Positions 10,828 through 21,443 of a DNA stretch of 64,000 bases are shown piece by piece. The stretch spans positions 879,874 to 943,873 of the forward strand of contig NZ_LMKB01000005.1 of the NCBI RefSeq assembly GCF_001421165.1. The letters run 5' to 3'. The notes below the pieces were generated by a model. The model saw only the letters and a program-made list of their open reading frames with translations, was not told the origin of the DNA and did no database searches. Position numbers and translations under genes: made by a program. How positions within the stretch are numbered: position 1 is the stretch's first letter; every line of letters starts with the position of its first letter. Source of the DNA: Frigoribacterium sp. Leaf8. Its GTDB lineage: Bacteria > Actinomycetota > Actinomycetes > Actinomycetales > Microbacteriaceae.

Positions 10828-11976
10828 TCAGCGGGTGGCGTGACGGCTGACGACCACCAGCATGGCTTCGAGCGCCATGGCCGGCGACACGTTGGCCTCG
10901 ATGCGGCGGCGGGCCAGGGCGATCGCGTCGAGGACGGCCAGGGTCGCGGCCGGGGTGGAAGCGGTCGCCGCGGCGTCGAGCTGTGCCCGGATGGCCTCGT
11001 TGATGGGCTGCTCGTCGACGCCCAGCTGCAGCAGCAGGACGTCGCGGTACAGCGAGAGGAGGTCGACCATGATGCGATCGATCCCGTCGCGGAGGCTCCG
11101 GGTCGCTCGGCGTTTCTGGTCGTCCTCGAGGGCGCGCAGTTGGCTCCGCAACGCCGGAGGCACGGTGCCACCCGGCTCGACGCCCAGGGAGCGCAGGGCG
11201 CTCGCCCGTTCTTCGGCGTCACGCTCTTCCGTGATCGCCTTGGCGTCGTCGCCCGCCACCGCGAGCAGGGTCGCCGCCGCGATGACGGCGTCCGAGACGC
11301 TGCGGATGCCCAGGGCGGTCTCGAGGGTCTGACGACGTCGCGACCTCGCCGAGGAGTCGAGCGCCAGGCGCCGCGCCATGCCGATGTGGCTCTGGGCCTC
11401 CCGGGCCGCCACGAGGGCGATCTCCGACTCCACCCCGTCGCGGTCCTCGAGGAGCGCGGCGACGTCGGCCACGGCGGGCATGCGGAGGCGCACGCTGCGG
11501 ACGCGGGAGCGGATCGTCGGGATGAGGTCGGCCTCGCTCGGGGCGCACAGCAGCCAGACCGTCCGGGGTGGCGGCTCCTCGAGCGCCTTGAGCAGGAGGT
11601 TCGAGGTCCGCTCGGTCATGCGGTCGGCGTCCTCGATGACGACCACCCGGTAGCGACCCACCGACGGCGAGAACTGGCTCGCCGCGACCAGGGACCGGAC
11701 CTCGTCCATCGTGATGATGATGCGTTCCGTGCTGAGGACCGCGAGGTCGGGATGCGACCTCGCGGCGACCTGCCGGAGGGTCGCCTCCTCGTCGGCCGGC
11801 TCTCGTGAGAGCAACGCGGCCGCGAAGGCGTAGGCGAGGTTGGAGCGACCCGAGCCGGGCGGGCCGGTGATGAGCCACGAATGGGTCATCGAGGCGTTGC
11901 CGGGCTGGGTGGAAGCCGCCGCTGTCAACGCCTCGATGGCGTCGGGCTGACCCGTGAGGTGTTCCCAGAGGGGCAT
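10828..11976 (-). CDS. holB: DNA polymerase III delta-prime subunit
   Basis: This 382-residue AAA+ clamp-loader subunit assembles with DnaX and HolA to load the beta clamp. It starts MPLWEHLTGQ as in actinobacterial HolB. The P-loop at residues 38-45 reads GPPGSGRS, with Arg in place of Lys, consistent with the non-hydrolysing role of delta-prime. The C-terminal oligomerisation domain is present. Two points are unusual. The cysteine cluster of the zinc module, normally right after the first helix, is absent (the segment reads REPADEEATLRQV). Also, no thymidylate kinase gene separates it from topA, from which it is only 40 bases away. Confidence 0.92.
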   Translation of the reverse strand: MPLWEHLTGQPDAIEALTAAASTQPGNASMTHSWLITGPPGSGRSNLAYAFAAALLSREPADEEATLRQVAARSHPDLAVLSTERIIITMDEVRSLVAASQFSPSVGRYRVVVIEDADRMTERTSNLLLKALEEPPPRTVWLLCAPSEADLIPTIRSRVRSVRLRMPAVADVAALLEDRDGVESEIALVAAREAQSHIGMARRLALDSSARSRRRQTLETALGIRSVSDAVIAAATLLAVAGDDAKAITEERDAEERASALRSLGVEPGGTVPPALRSQLRALEDDQKRRATRSLRDGIDRIMVDLLSLYRDVLLLQLGVDEQPINEAIRAQLDAAATASTPAATLAVLDAIALARRRIEANVSPAMALEAMLVVVSRHATR

Positions 11977-12016
11977 GGTCAGCGTGCGCCCTCGACTCGA
12001 GGGCCTACCCCGCCGG

Positions 12017-14944
12017 TCACTCGGCCGCCGGGGCCTTCGGGGCCGGCGTCTTCGCAGCCGGCGCCTTCTTCGCCGCGGTGGTCGTCTTGGCGGTGGCCGT
12101 CTTCGCGGTGGTGGCCTTCTTGGCCGGTGCCTTGGCCGTGGTGGCCTTCTTGGCGGGTGCCTTCTTGGCCGGAGCCTTCTTGGCGGCCGCCTTGGGTTTG
12201 GCCGGACCCTTGGCCCGCTTGTCGGCGAGCAGCTGGACGGCGCGGTCGAAGTCGACCTCTTCCACCGTCTCGCCCCGCGGGATGGTCGCGTTCGTCTCGC
12301 CGTCGGTGACGTACGGGCCGAACCGGCCGTCCTTCACCTTGATGGGCTTGCCGCTCACGGGATCGGCCTCGAACTCCTTCAGGGCGCTGCTGGCCTTGCG
12401 GGCACCGTACTTCGGCTGGGCGTAGAGCTCGAGCGCCCCGGGCAGGTCGATCTCGAAGATCTGGTCCTCGCTCGTCAACGACCGGGTGTCGGTGCCCTTC
12501 TTGAGGTAGGGGCCGTAGCGCCCGTTCTGCGCCTGGATCTCGACGCCGCTCTCGGGGTCGGTGCCGACGGTCCGGGGCAGGTCGAGCAGCCGCAGCGCCG
12601 TGTCGAGGTCGACCGTGTCGACGCCCATGCTCTTGAAGAGCGACGCCGTGCGTTCTTTCGGAGCGGCGGTCTTCTTGGCGGGGGCCTTCTTCGCCGGAGC
12701 CTTCTTGGCCCCGGTCGTGGTCGCGGCGGCGGCGGCGGACGACGGCTCGGTCACCTCTCCCGTCGCCGGGTCGGCCGTGATCTCGTCGGTCGCCGACTCG
12801 GGGGTCCGTTCGGTCACGTACGGGCCGAAGCGGCCGTCCTTCGCGATGACCTCCTTGCCCGTCTCGGGGTTCAGACCCAGTACGCGGTCGCCGACGACGG
12901 GGGCGTCGATGAGCTCGCGTGCCTTCTCGGCCGTCAACTCGTCGGGAGCGAGGTCCTCGGGCACGTTGACCCGACGGGGCGTCTCGGGGTCGTCGCCCGG
13001 CGCCTCGAGGTAGGGGCCGTAGCGACCGATGCGCAGGGTCACGCCGTCGGCGAGCACGATGGAGTTGATGTCGCGCGCGTCGATCTCGCCCAGGTTGTCG
13101 ATGACCTTGCGGAGACCACGGTGCGACTCGTTGCCGAAGTAGAAGCCGTTCAACCAGTCCACGCGGTCGGCGTCACCACCGGCGATGAGGTCGAGGTCGT
13201 CCTCCATGCTGGCCGTGAAGTCGTACTCGACCAGGTCGGCGAAGTAGTCCTCGAGCAGACGGACCACCGAGAAGGCGATCCAGTTCGGGACGAGGGCCGT
13301 TCCGCGAGGGGTGACGTAGCCACGGTCGACGATGGTCGACATGATGGCGGCGTAGGTCGAGGGGCGTCCGATGCCGAGCTCTTCCAGGGTCTTGACGAGG
13401 CTCGCCTCGGTGTAGCGCGGCGGTGCCGACGTGTCGTGGCCCTTCGCCTCGACCTCGTCGAGGCCGAGCGCCTGACCGGCGGTCAGCGGGGGCAGCTTGG
13501 CCTCGGCCGGCTCGGCTGCTCCGTGGCGGTCCTCGTCACGCCCCTCTTCGTAGGCGTTGAGGAACCCGCGGAAGGTGATCACCGTGCCGGACGCGGCGAA
13601 CTCGGCGAGCGTCCCGGCGGCGGCGCGGGGCGCGATGCCCTCGACGAGCCCCGAGGTCGTCGCCGAGACGACGACCGAGGCGGTCGAGCCCTTGGCGTCC
13701 GCCATCTGCGAGGCGACCGTGCGCTTCCAGATGAGGTCGTAGAGCTTCCAGTCGTTGCCCCGCAGGACGTTCTGCATCTCGGACGGCGTCTTGAAGGTGT
13801 CGCCCGACGGACGGATGGCCTCGTGCGCCTCCTGGGCGTTCTTGCTCTTGCCCGTGTACAGCCGGGGCTTGTCGGGGACGGTGTCGGACCCGTAGAGCTT
13901 GGCCGCCTGGCTGCGCGCCGCACCGATCGCCTGCTGCGACAGCGCCGGCGAGTCGGTGCGCATGTAGGTGATGTGGCCGTTCTCGTAGAGCGACTGCGCG
14001 ACGCTCATGGTCTGTCGGGCCGAGAAGCGCAGTTTGCGCGCTGCCTCCTGTTGGAGGGTCGACGTCGTGAAGGGAGCCGCCGGTCGGCGGGTGTAGGGCT
14101 TCGAGTCCACCGAGCCGACGACGATCTCGACGTCCGACGAACCCAGCGCCTCGGCGAGCGCCCGCGAGGCCGCCTCGTCGAGCGCGACGGCATCGTTCTT
14201 CAAGCGGCCCCGGTCGTCGAAGTCGCGCCCCGCGGCCACGCGTCCTCCGTTGACGCGGACGAGGCGTGACCCGAAGGCGACCTTCGACTCCCCCTCGGCC
14301 GCGACGGGCTCGAAGGTCGCGGTGAGGTCCCAGTAGGAGGCGGAGACGAAGGCGAGGCGTTCACGCTCGCGGTCGACGACGAGACGGGTCGCCGCCGACT
14401 GTACGCGCCCGGCCGAGAGACCGGGGCCGACCTTGCGCCACAGCACGGGCGAGACCTCGTAGCCGTAGAGGCGGTCGAGGATGCGACGGGTCTCTTGCGC
14501 ATCGACCAGGGCGGTGTCGAGGTCGCGGGTGTTCTCCTGCGCCTTCTGGATGGCGTCCTTCGTGATCTCGTGGAAGACCATGCGCTTGACCGGCACCTTG
14601 GGCTTGAGCTCTTGCAGGAGGTGCCACGCGATGGCCTCGCCCTCGCGGTCCTCGTCTGTCGCGAGGTAGAGCTCGTCGGCGTTCTTCAGCGCGCGCTTGA
14701 GGTCGGAGACCGTCTTCTTCTTGGCGTCCGAGACGACGTAGTAGGGCTCGAAGCCGTTCTCGACGTCGACGGAGAACTTGCCCATCGACCCCTTCTTCAG
14801 CTCGGCCGGGAGGTTCTTGGGCTCGACGAGGTCGCGGATGTGACCGACGGAGGCCAGCACCTCGTATCCGTCGCCGAGGTACTGCCCGATCGTCTTGGCC
14901 TTGGCGGGCGACTCGACGATGACCAGTTTCTTCGTGCCTGGCAC
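12017..14944 (-). CDS. topA: DNA topoisomerase I
   Basis: The 975-residue type IA topoisomerase relaxes negative supercoils. The Toprim domain covers the N-terminus (LVIVESPAKAKTIG, residues 7-20) with the metal site TDEDREGE at 96-103. The catalytic tyrosine is Tyr327 in HITYMRTDS. Several C-terminal repeats carry the FGPYV motif without zinc-finger cysteines. They end in a tail of about 60 residues rich in AAKKAPAKK repeats that probably binds DNA non-specifically. The frame stays open upstream, but GTG 14944 is chosen because AAGGAG stands seven bases before it and homologues begin with PGTKKLVIVESP. Confidence 0.97.
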   Translation of the reverse strand: MPGTKKLVIVESPAKAKTIGQYLGDGYEVLASVGHIRDLVEPKNLPAELKKGSMGKFSVDVENGFEPYYVVSDAKKKTVSDLKRALKNADELYLATDEDREGEAIAWHLLQELKPKVPVKRMVFHEITKDAIQKAQENTRDLDTALVDAQETRRILDRLYGYEVSPVLWRKVGPGLSAGRVQSAATRLVVDRERERLAFVSASYWDLTATFEPVAAEGESKVAFGSRLVRVNGGRVAAGRDFDDRGRLKNDAVALDEAASRALAEALGSSDVEIVVGSVDSKPYTRRPAAPFTTSTLQQEAARKLRFSARQTMSVAQSLYENGHITYMRTDSPALSQQAIGAARSQAAKLYGSDTVPDKPRLYTGKSKNAQEAHEAIRPSGDTFKTPSEMQNVLRGNDWKLYDLIWKRTVASQMADAKGSTASVVVSATTSGLVEGIAPRAAAGTLAEFAASGTVITFRGFLNAYEEGRDEDRHGAAEPAEAKLPPLTAGQALGLDEVEAKGHDTSAPPRYTEASLVKTLEELGIGRPSTYAAIMSTIVDRGYVTPRGTALVPNWIAFSVVRLLEDYFADLVEYDFTASMEDDLDLIAGGDADRVDWLNGFYFGNESHRGLRKVIDNLGEIDARDINSIVLADGVTLRIGRYGPYLEAPGDDPETPRRVNVPEDLAPDELTAEKARELIDAPVVGDRVLGLNPETGKEVIAKDGRFGPYVTERTPESATDEITADPATGEVTEPSSAAAAATTTGAKKAPAKKAPAKKTAAPKERTASLFKSMGVDTVDLDTALRLLDLPRTVGTDPESGVEIQAQNGRYGPYLKKGTDTRSLTSEDQIFEIDLPGALELYAQPKYGARKASSALKEFEADPVSGKPIKVKDGRFGPYVTDGETNATIPRGETVEEVDFDRAVQLLADKRAKGPAKPKAAAKKAPAKKAPAKKATTAKAPAKKATTAKTATAKTTTAAKKAPAAKTPAPKAPAAE

Positions 14945-15103
14945 GGGACTCCTTGGGTGGTGGTGCGGCGACCCGGTCCGACGGACCGGGCGAGGGGCTG
15001 CAGGGCGAGGACGGGGTGCTCGATCGCTCCCACCGACCCCGAGGAACGTCGGGAGCCGTGCAGCCGACAGCCACACCATACACACCCGACGCCCGGGCCC
15101 CCT

Positions 15104-15484
15104 TCACGGGCCGCCGCCCCGGGACGGGGCCGTCGCGGGCGGCGGACCGGCGGTCGCCCGGGCCCCGACGTCGAGGGGACCGAAGGTCGTCGAGACCTCC
15201 ACCGTGACCTCCGCACCCGCGACGACGCAGGCCGAGAGAGAGACGCCGTTCGCCTCGGCGGTCGCGGCGGCGCGGTCGCAGGCGGCACCGACGACGGCCC
15301 CCGACAGGGCGTCGGCTGCGGCGAGCGCCGACGCGTCGGCCGCCCCGGCCGTGCGCGACCGGACCGCGAGGGCCGAGTGCGATCCGACGAGAGCGACGGC
15401 GAGGACGGTGATCGTCACGAGCCCGCCGGCCGCCAGCACGCTCGAGCTGCCGCGGTCGCTCCCGAGGAGCTGGCGGAGGGTCAT
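15104..15484 (-). CDS. Flp-pilus locus secreted helical protein, Rv3654c-like
   Basis: The 126-residue product resembles Rv3654c-type proteins of actinobacterial Tad loci. An Asp-Arg-Gly-Ser-Ser boundary precedes one hydrophobic helix (VLAAGGLVTITVLAVALVG). An Ala-rich Tad/pseudopilin-like stretch (DASALAAADALSG) follows, then two cysteines that could pair outside the cell. It overlaps the upstream TadE gene by four bases (ATGA), making it the last gene of the Tad operon. Its exact role in pilus assembly is not established. Confidence 0.8.
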   Translation of the reverse strand: MTLRQLLGSDRGSSSVLAAGGLVTITVLAVALVGSHSALAVRSRTAGAADASALAAADALSGAVVGAACDRAAATAEANGVSLSACVVAGAEVTVEVSTTFGPLDVGARATAGPPPATAPSRGGGP

Positions 15485-15864
15485 CCCCCGGCCCGCGGTG
15501 CGCAGCTGCGGGAGGCCAACGCGACCTCGCCGACGAGACCGAGCCGTACCTGCCGGCGGAGGTCGACGCAGACGAGGTCGGCGGTGACGAACTCGGACAC
15601 CGCCGCGCCCGGCGCGAGCCGGGCGACGGTCGAGCCCACCGAACCACGGTCGCCCCGGGCGGTCTGCCGGGCGACCACGGCGGCGGCGTCGGCGAGGCGG
15701 ACCGACTGCGAGGTCACGCCCAGGCTCGCCGCGACGAACGAGACGACCAGGATCAGGGCGGGCATCGTCATCGCGAACTCGACCGTCGCGCTTCCCCTCT
15801 CGTCGTCCACTCGACGGAGGAGACGGACGAGGCGCGCACGGACCCCGGTCGTCACGGCGATCAC
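15481..15864 (-). CDS. TadE family pilus assembly protein
   Basis: This 127-residue minor-pilin-like protein has the TadE signature ERGSATVEFAMTMPALIL, a prepilin-like boundary with glutamate followed by a membrane helix, and then an extracytoplasmic domain with two cysteines. GTG 15864 is chosen because it overlaps the stop of the preceding pilin gene in a GTGA junction. A second GTG nine bases inside is less likely. Confidence 0.85.
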   Translation of the reverse strand: MIAVTTGVRARLVRLLRRVDDERGSATVEFAMTMPALILVVSFVAASLGVTSQSVRLADAAAVVARQTARGDRGSVGSTVARLAPGAAVSEFVTADLVCVDLRRQVRLGLVGEVALASRSCAPRAGG

Positions 15865-16139
15865 CCGACCGACAGGGCGGACCGGACCAGGTCGGAGAGG
15901 ATGCTCCGGACCTCGTCCGACCTCATGATCGTGACGAGCAGGCCGGCGAAGCCCACCGCGGCCATGATCACGATGGCGTACTCGGCCGTGGCGGCACCGT
16001 CGTCGGCCCGGGCGACGCGACGCGCGACCGAGGCGAGGCGGCCGAACGGGGCGAGGCGGCCGGCCGGGGAGGCACGGCGAGCTGGGGACGGAGGGCCTGA
16101 CGTGGGGACGGCGGGCGACGGGGTCTCGGCAACGGTCAT
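15861..16139 (-). CDS. DUF4244 Flp-type pilin
   Basis: The 92-residue small pilin candidate has a positively charged N-terminal leader of about 45 residues. It is followed by DDGAATAEYAIVIM, with the conserved Glu-Tyr near the start of the membrane helix, and a short tail. In actinobacterial Tad loci the DUF4244 gene holds the place of the major Flp subunit. A GAGAGGAAC ribosome site precedes the ATG. A gap of 102 bases separates it from the upstream tad gene, the only real gap in the operon, which could allow separate control of the abundant subunit. No prepilin peptidase gene is in the window. Confidence 0.85.
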   Translation of the reverse strand: MTVAETPSPAVPTSGPPSPARRASPAGRLAPFGRLASVARRVARADDGAATAEYAIVIMAAVGFAGLLVTIMRSDEVRSILSDLVRSALSVG

Positions 16140-16241
16140 GATGTTCCTCTCGTGGGTGTCGGCACCTCATCGGTGACGTTCCGAGCCTGGCGGCATTCCG
16201 CGGACGGCTCGCAGACGTCGCACCGTGCTGGGGACGACCGA

Positions 16242-17294
16242 TCACCAGGAACCCGCTGTGGACGACACGAGCGAGACGACCAGCGGCACGACCCCGATGA
16301 CCAGGAACGCCGGCAGGATGCACACGCCGAGCGGCAGCATCAGGGTGACGCCGAGGCGGCCCGCGGCGGCCTGGGCGGCCGTCCGGGCCTCCAGCCGCAG
16401 CTCGCGGGCCTCGGACCGCAGGAGCAGCCCCGCCGGTGCCCCCGCACGACGGGACAGGTCGAGGACCGCCTCGCACCGACGCCGCTCGACCCGGTCGGCG
16501 GACTCGCCGACCGGGCCCGCGCCTCCTGGTGGCTCGGTGACAGCGGCCTCGATCCCGCACGAGACGATCGCCTCGTCGACGGTGGCGAGGCCCGCCGACC
16601 ACGAGGCTCCCCCGGACAACGCCACGGCGAGGAGTTCGGGGCGCAGGCCCGGCACCCTCGACGACGGGAGGGCGCCGCGCACGAGTCGGGCGTTCCACCG
16701 ACGGGCGACCATCACGAGTCCTCCGGCGACGCCGACGCACGCCCAACCGATCGGGGTGCCGACGAGCACCGCACCGGTGTCGAAGCCCAGCCCCAGGGAG
16801 AAGAGGAGGCCCACCGGCGGGAGGGCGAGGACCACGTTCGCGGTCGCCCGTGGCCCGCTCAGGGCGACCTGGACGTCACGGCGCGCCTCGTCGGCCGCCC
16901 GGAGGGCCGACACGAGGGAGTGGAGGCAATCGGCCATCGGGGCCCCGCTCGTCTCGGCCACGCGCCAGGCGCAGGCGACCTGCCTCCAGGTGCGGTCGTG
17001 CCCGTCGGGGTCCTGGGCGCCCTCGAAGGGGCGGGTGTCGAGCCAGGACACGAGGCTCGTCGACACCGCGACGCCGTCGCCGCCGTCGAGCGCGACCGCC
17101 TCGGCGAGCCGTCGGATCGCGCCCGGGGGTTCGACCGCGCCGACGTGGCCCCAGGCCCTCGCGGGCGCGACCCCTGCACCGATGAGGACGGCGAGGCGTT
17201 CGACCAGGACGGCGGCCGGCGTGAGTCGTGACCGCCGCGTCCTCCGGCGCCCGGGGCCCCGGCCCCCGGGACGACGGCCCGGACCACCGGTCAC
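16242..17294 (-). CDS. Type II secretion F-domain protein, apparently fused TadB and TadC
   Basis: The 350-residue polytopic membrane protein is the platform of the Flp pilus machine. Two successive F-domain-like units can be read. The first (about residues 25-200) has LAVLIGAGVAPARAW and VAETSGAPMADCL before a hydrophobic pair. The second (about 215-350) has LSRRAGAPAGLLLRSEA and ends in membrane segments VTLMLPLGVCILPAFLVIG. Most Tad loci encode these as two genes, tadB and tadC. The GTG start overlaps the tadA stop by four bases (GTGA). Confidence 0.82.
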   Translation of the reverse strand: MTGGPGRRPGGRGPGRRRTRRSRLTPAAVLVERLAVLIGAGVAPARAWGHVGAVEPPGAIRRLAEAVALDGGDGVAVSTSLVSWLDTRPFEGAQDPDGHDRTWRQVACAWRVAETSGAPMADCLHSLVSALRAADEARRDVQVALSGPRATANVVLALPPVGLLFSLGLGFDTGAVLVGTPIGWACVGVAGGLVMVARRWNARLVRGALPSSRVPGLRPELLAVALSGGASWSAGLATVDEAIVSCGIEAAVTEPPGGAGPVGESADRVERRRCEAVLDLSRRAGAPAGLLLRSEARELRLEARTAAQAAAGRLGVTLMLPLGVCILPAFLVIGVVPLVVSLVSSTAGSW

Positions 17295-18373
17295 CCCCGT
17301 GACCCCGTCCGCGCGACCAGGCGCCCCTCGGGCGTCACCGCGAGATGGCCGATCTCGGCGAGCCTCCGACGACCGCCGCGTCGCTCGAGGTGGAACACGG
17401 CGTCGATCGCGCTGACGGCCTGCCGGGCGAGTGCGTCCACCCCGAGCCCGGCGAGTGCTCCGAGCGCCTCGAGTCGTGCGGGGACGTCGTCCAGACCGTT
17501 GGCGTGGACCGTGCCCGCGCCTCCGTCGTGCCCGGTGTTCAGGGCCGAGAGGAGGTCGCGGATCTCCGGCCCGCGGACCTCACCCACGACGAGACGGTCG
17601 GGTCGCATCCGCAGCGCCTCGCGGACGAGACGGGACAGGTCGACTCCACCCGCTCCCTCGAGATTGGGCTGCCGCGTCTCGAGCGCCACGACGTGTGGAT
17701 GGCGTGGCCGCAACTCGGCGACGTCCTCGATGGTCACGATGCGGTCGGAGACGGGAGCCTCGGACAACAGTGCGGCGAGGAACGTGGTCTTCCCGGCCCC
17801 GCCCGACCCGCTGACCAGGACGTTGGCACGGCGCTCCACGCAGCCGGTCACCGCCTCGAGGGCCCCCGCGGGGAAGAACCCCCGACGATCGAGGTCGAGG
17901 AGCGACATCGACTCGACCCGGGGCACCCGGATCGAGATCGCCGTCCCCGCGACCGCCAGCGGAGGCAGGACGACGTGGACCCGGAGACCGTCACCCAGGC
18001 GCACGTCGACGCACGGACTCGATTCGTCGACGTGGCGTCCCCCGAGCGAGACCAGGCGCACCGCGACCTGCCGAGCCGAGGCCTCGGAGAGATGGACGCT
18101 CGTCTCGGGCTCGGCCCCGTCGCCGCGATCGACCCAGACGCCCACGCCGCCGGTCACGAAGACGTCGGTGACGGCCGGATCGTCGAGGAGGCGCCCCAGG
18201 GGCCCGAATGCGGAACGCTCGGGTCGCGCAAGGCGTCCTTGTACCCCGAATCGAGCGTCTGTACCCCGGTCCATGCCGAGCGCCGGAACGGGAGGCAGGG
18301 TGAAGCGGGACGGAGGGTGACGGAGGGTGAGGGACGGGTGACCGGCGGTGTCGAGCTGAGGCGCGGAGAACAT
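17291..18373 (-). CDS. tadA: TadA family pilus assembly ATPase
   Basis: The 360-residue cytoplasmic secretion ATPase (VirB11/PulE family) powers Flp pilus extension. The N-terminal domain holds [18 protein letters not shown]. Walker [10 protein letters not shown] is at residues 189-197, followed by the Asp-box [11 protein letters not shown] and Walker B-region [13 protein letters not shown]. The frame is open further upstream to 18574. ATG 18373 is preferred because the hexamer TACGGT lies seven bases before it, a leaderless arrangement. The septum-site Rv3660c-type gene usually found upstream of tadA is absent, and acs is divergent instead. Confidence 0.9.
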   Translation of the reverse strand: MFSAPQLDTAGHPSLTLRHPPSRFTLPPVPALGMDRGTDARFGVQGRLARPERSAFGPLGRLLDDPAVTDVFVTGGVGVWVDRGDGAEPETSVHLSEASARQVAVRLVSLGGRHVDESSPCVDVRLGDGLRVHVVLPPLAVAGTAISIRVPRVESMSLLDLDRRGFFPAGALEAVTGCVERRANVLVSGSGGAGKTTFLAALLSEAPVSDRIVTIEDVAELRPRHPHVVALETRQPNLEGAGGVDLSRLVREALRMRPDRLVVGEVRGPEIRDLLSALNTGHDGGAGTVHANGLDDVPARLEALGALAGLGVDALARQAVSAIDAVFHLERRGGRRRLAEIGHLAVTPEGRLVARTGSRG

Positions 18374-18380
18374 GGTCCCG

Positions 18381-18386
18381 ACCGTA
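18381..18386 (-). promoter_or_regulatory. -10 hexamer of the tad operon, leaderless
   Basis: TACGGT on the minus strand lies seven bases before the tadA ATG at 18373. It decides between the several possible tadA starts. Confidence 0.55.
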
Positions 18387-18503
18387 GGGAGCGCCCGGGC
18401 GGCACAGACAGATCGGTAGAGCACCGTGGGGACGGATCGTCGATGAACGCCCTTGGGGACGAGCCGTCCATCCACCCGGGCGACCGCCGGGTTAAAAGAG
18501 AGG

Positions 18504-18535
18504 GGCGGCACCGGTTGGGGGGAACCGGTGCCGCC
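18504..18535. repeat. Perfect inverted repeat with GGGGGG loop
   Basis: A 13-bp stem (GGCGGCACCGGTT, 18504-18516, with 18523-18535) encloses six G residues. On the minus strand it is followed by CCTCTCTTTTAAC, so it could stop antisense transcription from the acs side, or act as an operator. A related dyad, GATTGGGGGGAATC, lies at 18549-18562. Confidence 0.7.
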
Positions 18536-18662
18536 ACGTGCGCCGGGCGATTGGGGGGAATCAGCACGACGCACGTCGGAATTGAATCCGACTCGCCAAG
18601 TGTACCCCAGGTCGGCTCCGGAACACCACGTCGTCCGGCCGCCACGCGCGCGCGGCCCGCCC

Positions 18663-18690
18663 TTGCCCGGTGGGACCTCCGGAGTAAGGT
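18663..18690 (+). promoter_or_regulatory. acs promoter candidate
   Basis: TTGCCC (18663) and TAAGGT (18685) are separated by 16 bases, giving a transcript with a leader of about 45 bases before acs. Confidence 0.45.
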
Positions 18691-18742
18691 CGTCGGCGCG
18701 GCTCCGAGCCGCGGTTCACGCAACGACGCGAGAGGACTTCCG

Positions 18743-20695
<1,953 letters not shown>

Positions 20696-20704
20696 CCCCG
20701 GCGC

Positions 20705-20743
20705 GACGACGGCCCCTCCTCGTCGAGAGGAGGGGCCGTCGTC
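20705..20743. terminator. Bidirectional terminator acs/ridA
   Basis: A perfect 16-bp stem (20705-20720 with 20728-20743) and 7-base loop sits between the convergent genes. It has no U-tract, the I-shaped type common in high-GC actinobacteria. Confidence 0.75.
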
Positions 20744-20764
20744 ACGACCGGACGAGGAGGCGCG

Positions 20765-21235
20765 TCAGCGGACCTCGAGGACGAGTTCGACCTCGACCGG
20801 CGAGTCGAGCGGCAGCACCGCGACCCCGACGGCGCTCCGGGCGTGACGCCCGGCCTCGCCGAAGATCTGGCCCAGGAGGTCGGACGCGCCGTTGATCACC
20901 CCGGGCTGGCCGGAGAAGCCGGGATCGGAGGCGACGAAACCGGTCAGCTTGACGACGCGGAGGACGTCGTCGAGCGAGTCGAGCACCGTCGCCGCGGCGG
21001 CCAGGGCGTTCAGCACGCAGGTCGCGGCCAGCGCCTGCGCGTCGGCGGGCTCGACCAGCCCGTGACCGTCACCCACCTTGCCCGTGGTCGGCAGCCGACC
21101 GTCGACGAACGGCAGCTGCCCCGCCGTGTAGACGAGCGACCCCGTGCGGAGGGCAGGGACGTACGAGCCCGCGGGTGCCGCGACGGGAGGGAGGACGAGA
21201 CCGAGCTCGGCCAGGCGCTCGTCGACCGTCGTCAT
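20765..21235 (-). CDS. RidA/YjgF family enamine/imine deaminase
   Basis: The 156-residue member of the RidA superfamily is expected to hydrolyse reactive enamine/imine intermediates or a related small metabolite. The fold signature is visible in VYTAGQLPFVDGRLP and, near the C-terminus, in a conserved Ala-Val-Leu-Pro-Leu-Asp strand. The usual catalytic arginine segment (C-R-x-x-V/A) is not obvious, as in several RidA-like subgroups. Its ATG shares a base with the stop of the upstream DUF4177 gene (TGATG), so the two are coupled. Confidence 0.87.
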   Translation of the reverse strand: MTTVDERLAELGLVLPPVAAPAGSYVPALRTGSLVYTAGQLPFVDGRLPTTGKVGDGHGLVEPADAQALAATCVLNALAAAATVLDSLDDVLRVVKLTGFVASDPGFSGQPGVINGASDLLGQIFGEAGRHARSAVGVAVLPLDSPVEVELVLEVR

Positions 21236-21393
21236 CAGGCGTCCTGCCGAGGGCGCTTCAGCCACGCGACGGGACCACCCTCGGGCCCCTGGGTCACCTG
21301 GACGAGTTCCCATCCGTCGGAGCCCCAGTTGTTGAGGATCGCCGTGCTGTTGTGCACCAGCAGGGGCGTCGTCGTGTACTCCCAAAGGACCAT
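21235..21393 (-). CDS. Small DUF4177 protein
   Basis: The 52-residue product begins MVLWEYTTTPLLVHN and continues with ILNNWGSDGWELVQV, the hallmark of DUF4177 (a short beta-alpha unit with the G-W-E-L motif), then a tail ending in WLKRPRQ. The function of the family is unknown. It ends in a TGATG junction with ridA and is read from the same 50-base intergenic region as the divergent penicillin-binding protein gene. Confidence 0.85.
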   Translation of the reverse strand: MVLWEYTTTPLLVHNSTAILNNWGSDGWELVQVTQGPEGGPVAWLKRPRQDA

Positions 21394-21431
21394 TTCGGCT
21401 TCCGTTCAGCTTGAAAATCGGCGATGTCGCT

Positions 21432-21437
21432 TACCCT
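21432..21437 (+). promoter_or_regulatory. -10 hexamer of the class A PBP gene, leaderless
   Basis: TACCCT lies six bases before ATG 21444, with TTGAAA (21411-21416) as a possible -35 at a short 15-base spacing. The frame is open to 21411 but that start would precede the promoter. Confidence 0.6.
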
Positions 21438-21443
21438 GATCCT

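Larger units (their letters stand above)
18374..18742. other. Divergent intergenic region tadA/acs
   Basis: This 369-base stretch holds no convincing gene. It carries the tadA -10 (18381-18386), a perfect 13-bp hairpin with an all-G loop (18504-18535), a second smaller dyad with the same core (18549-18562), and an acs promoter and leader near 18663-18742. Confidence 0.8.

Noticed and set aside
18240-18267. TGTACCCC occurring twice 20 bases apart near the tadA start, with single copies at 9800, 18601 and 29096
   Set aside because: The pair lies inside the tadA coding sequence once the 18373 start is accepted. The other copies share no fixed distance to a promoter.
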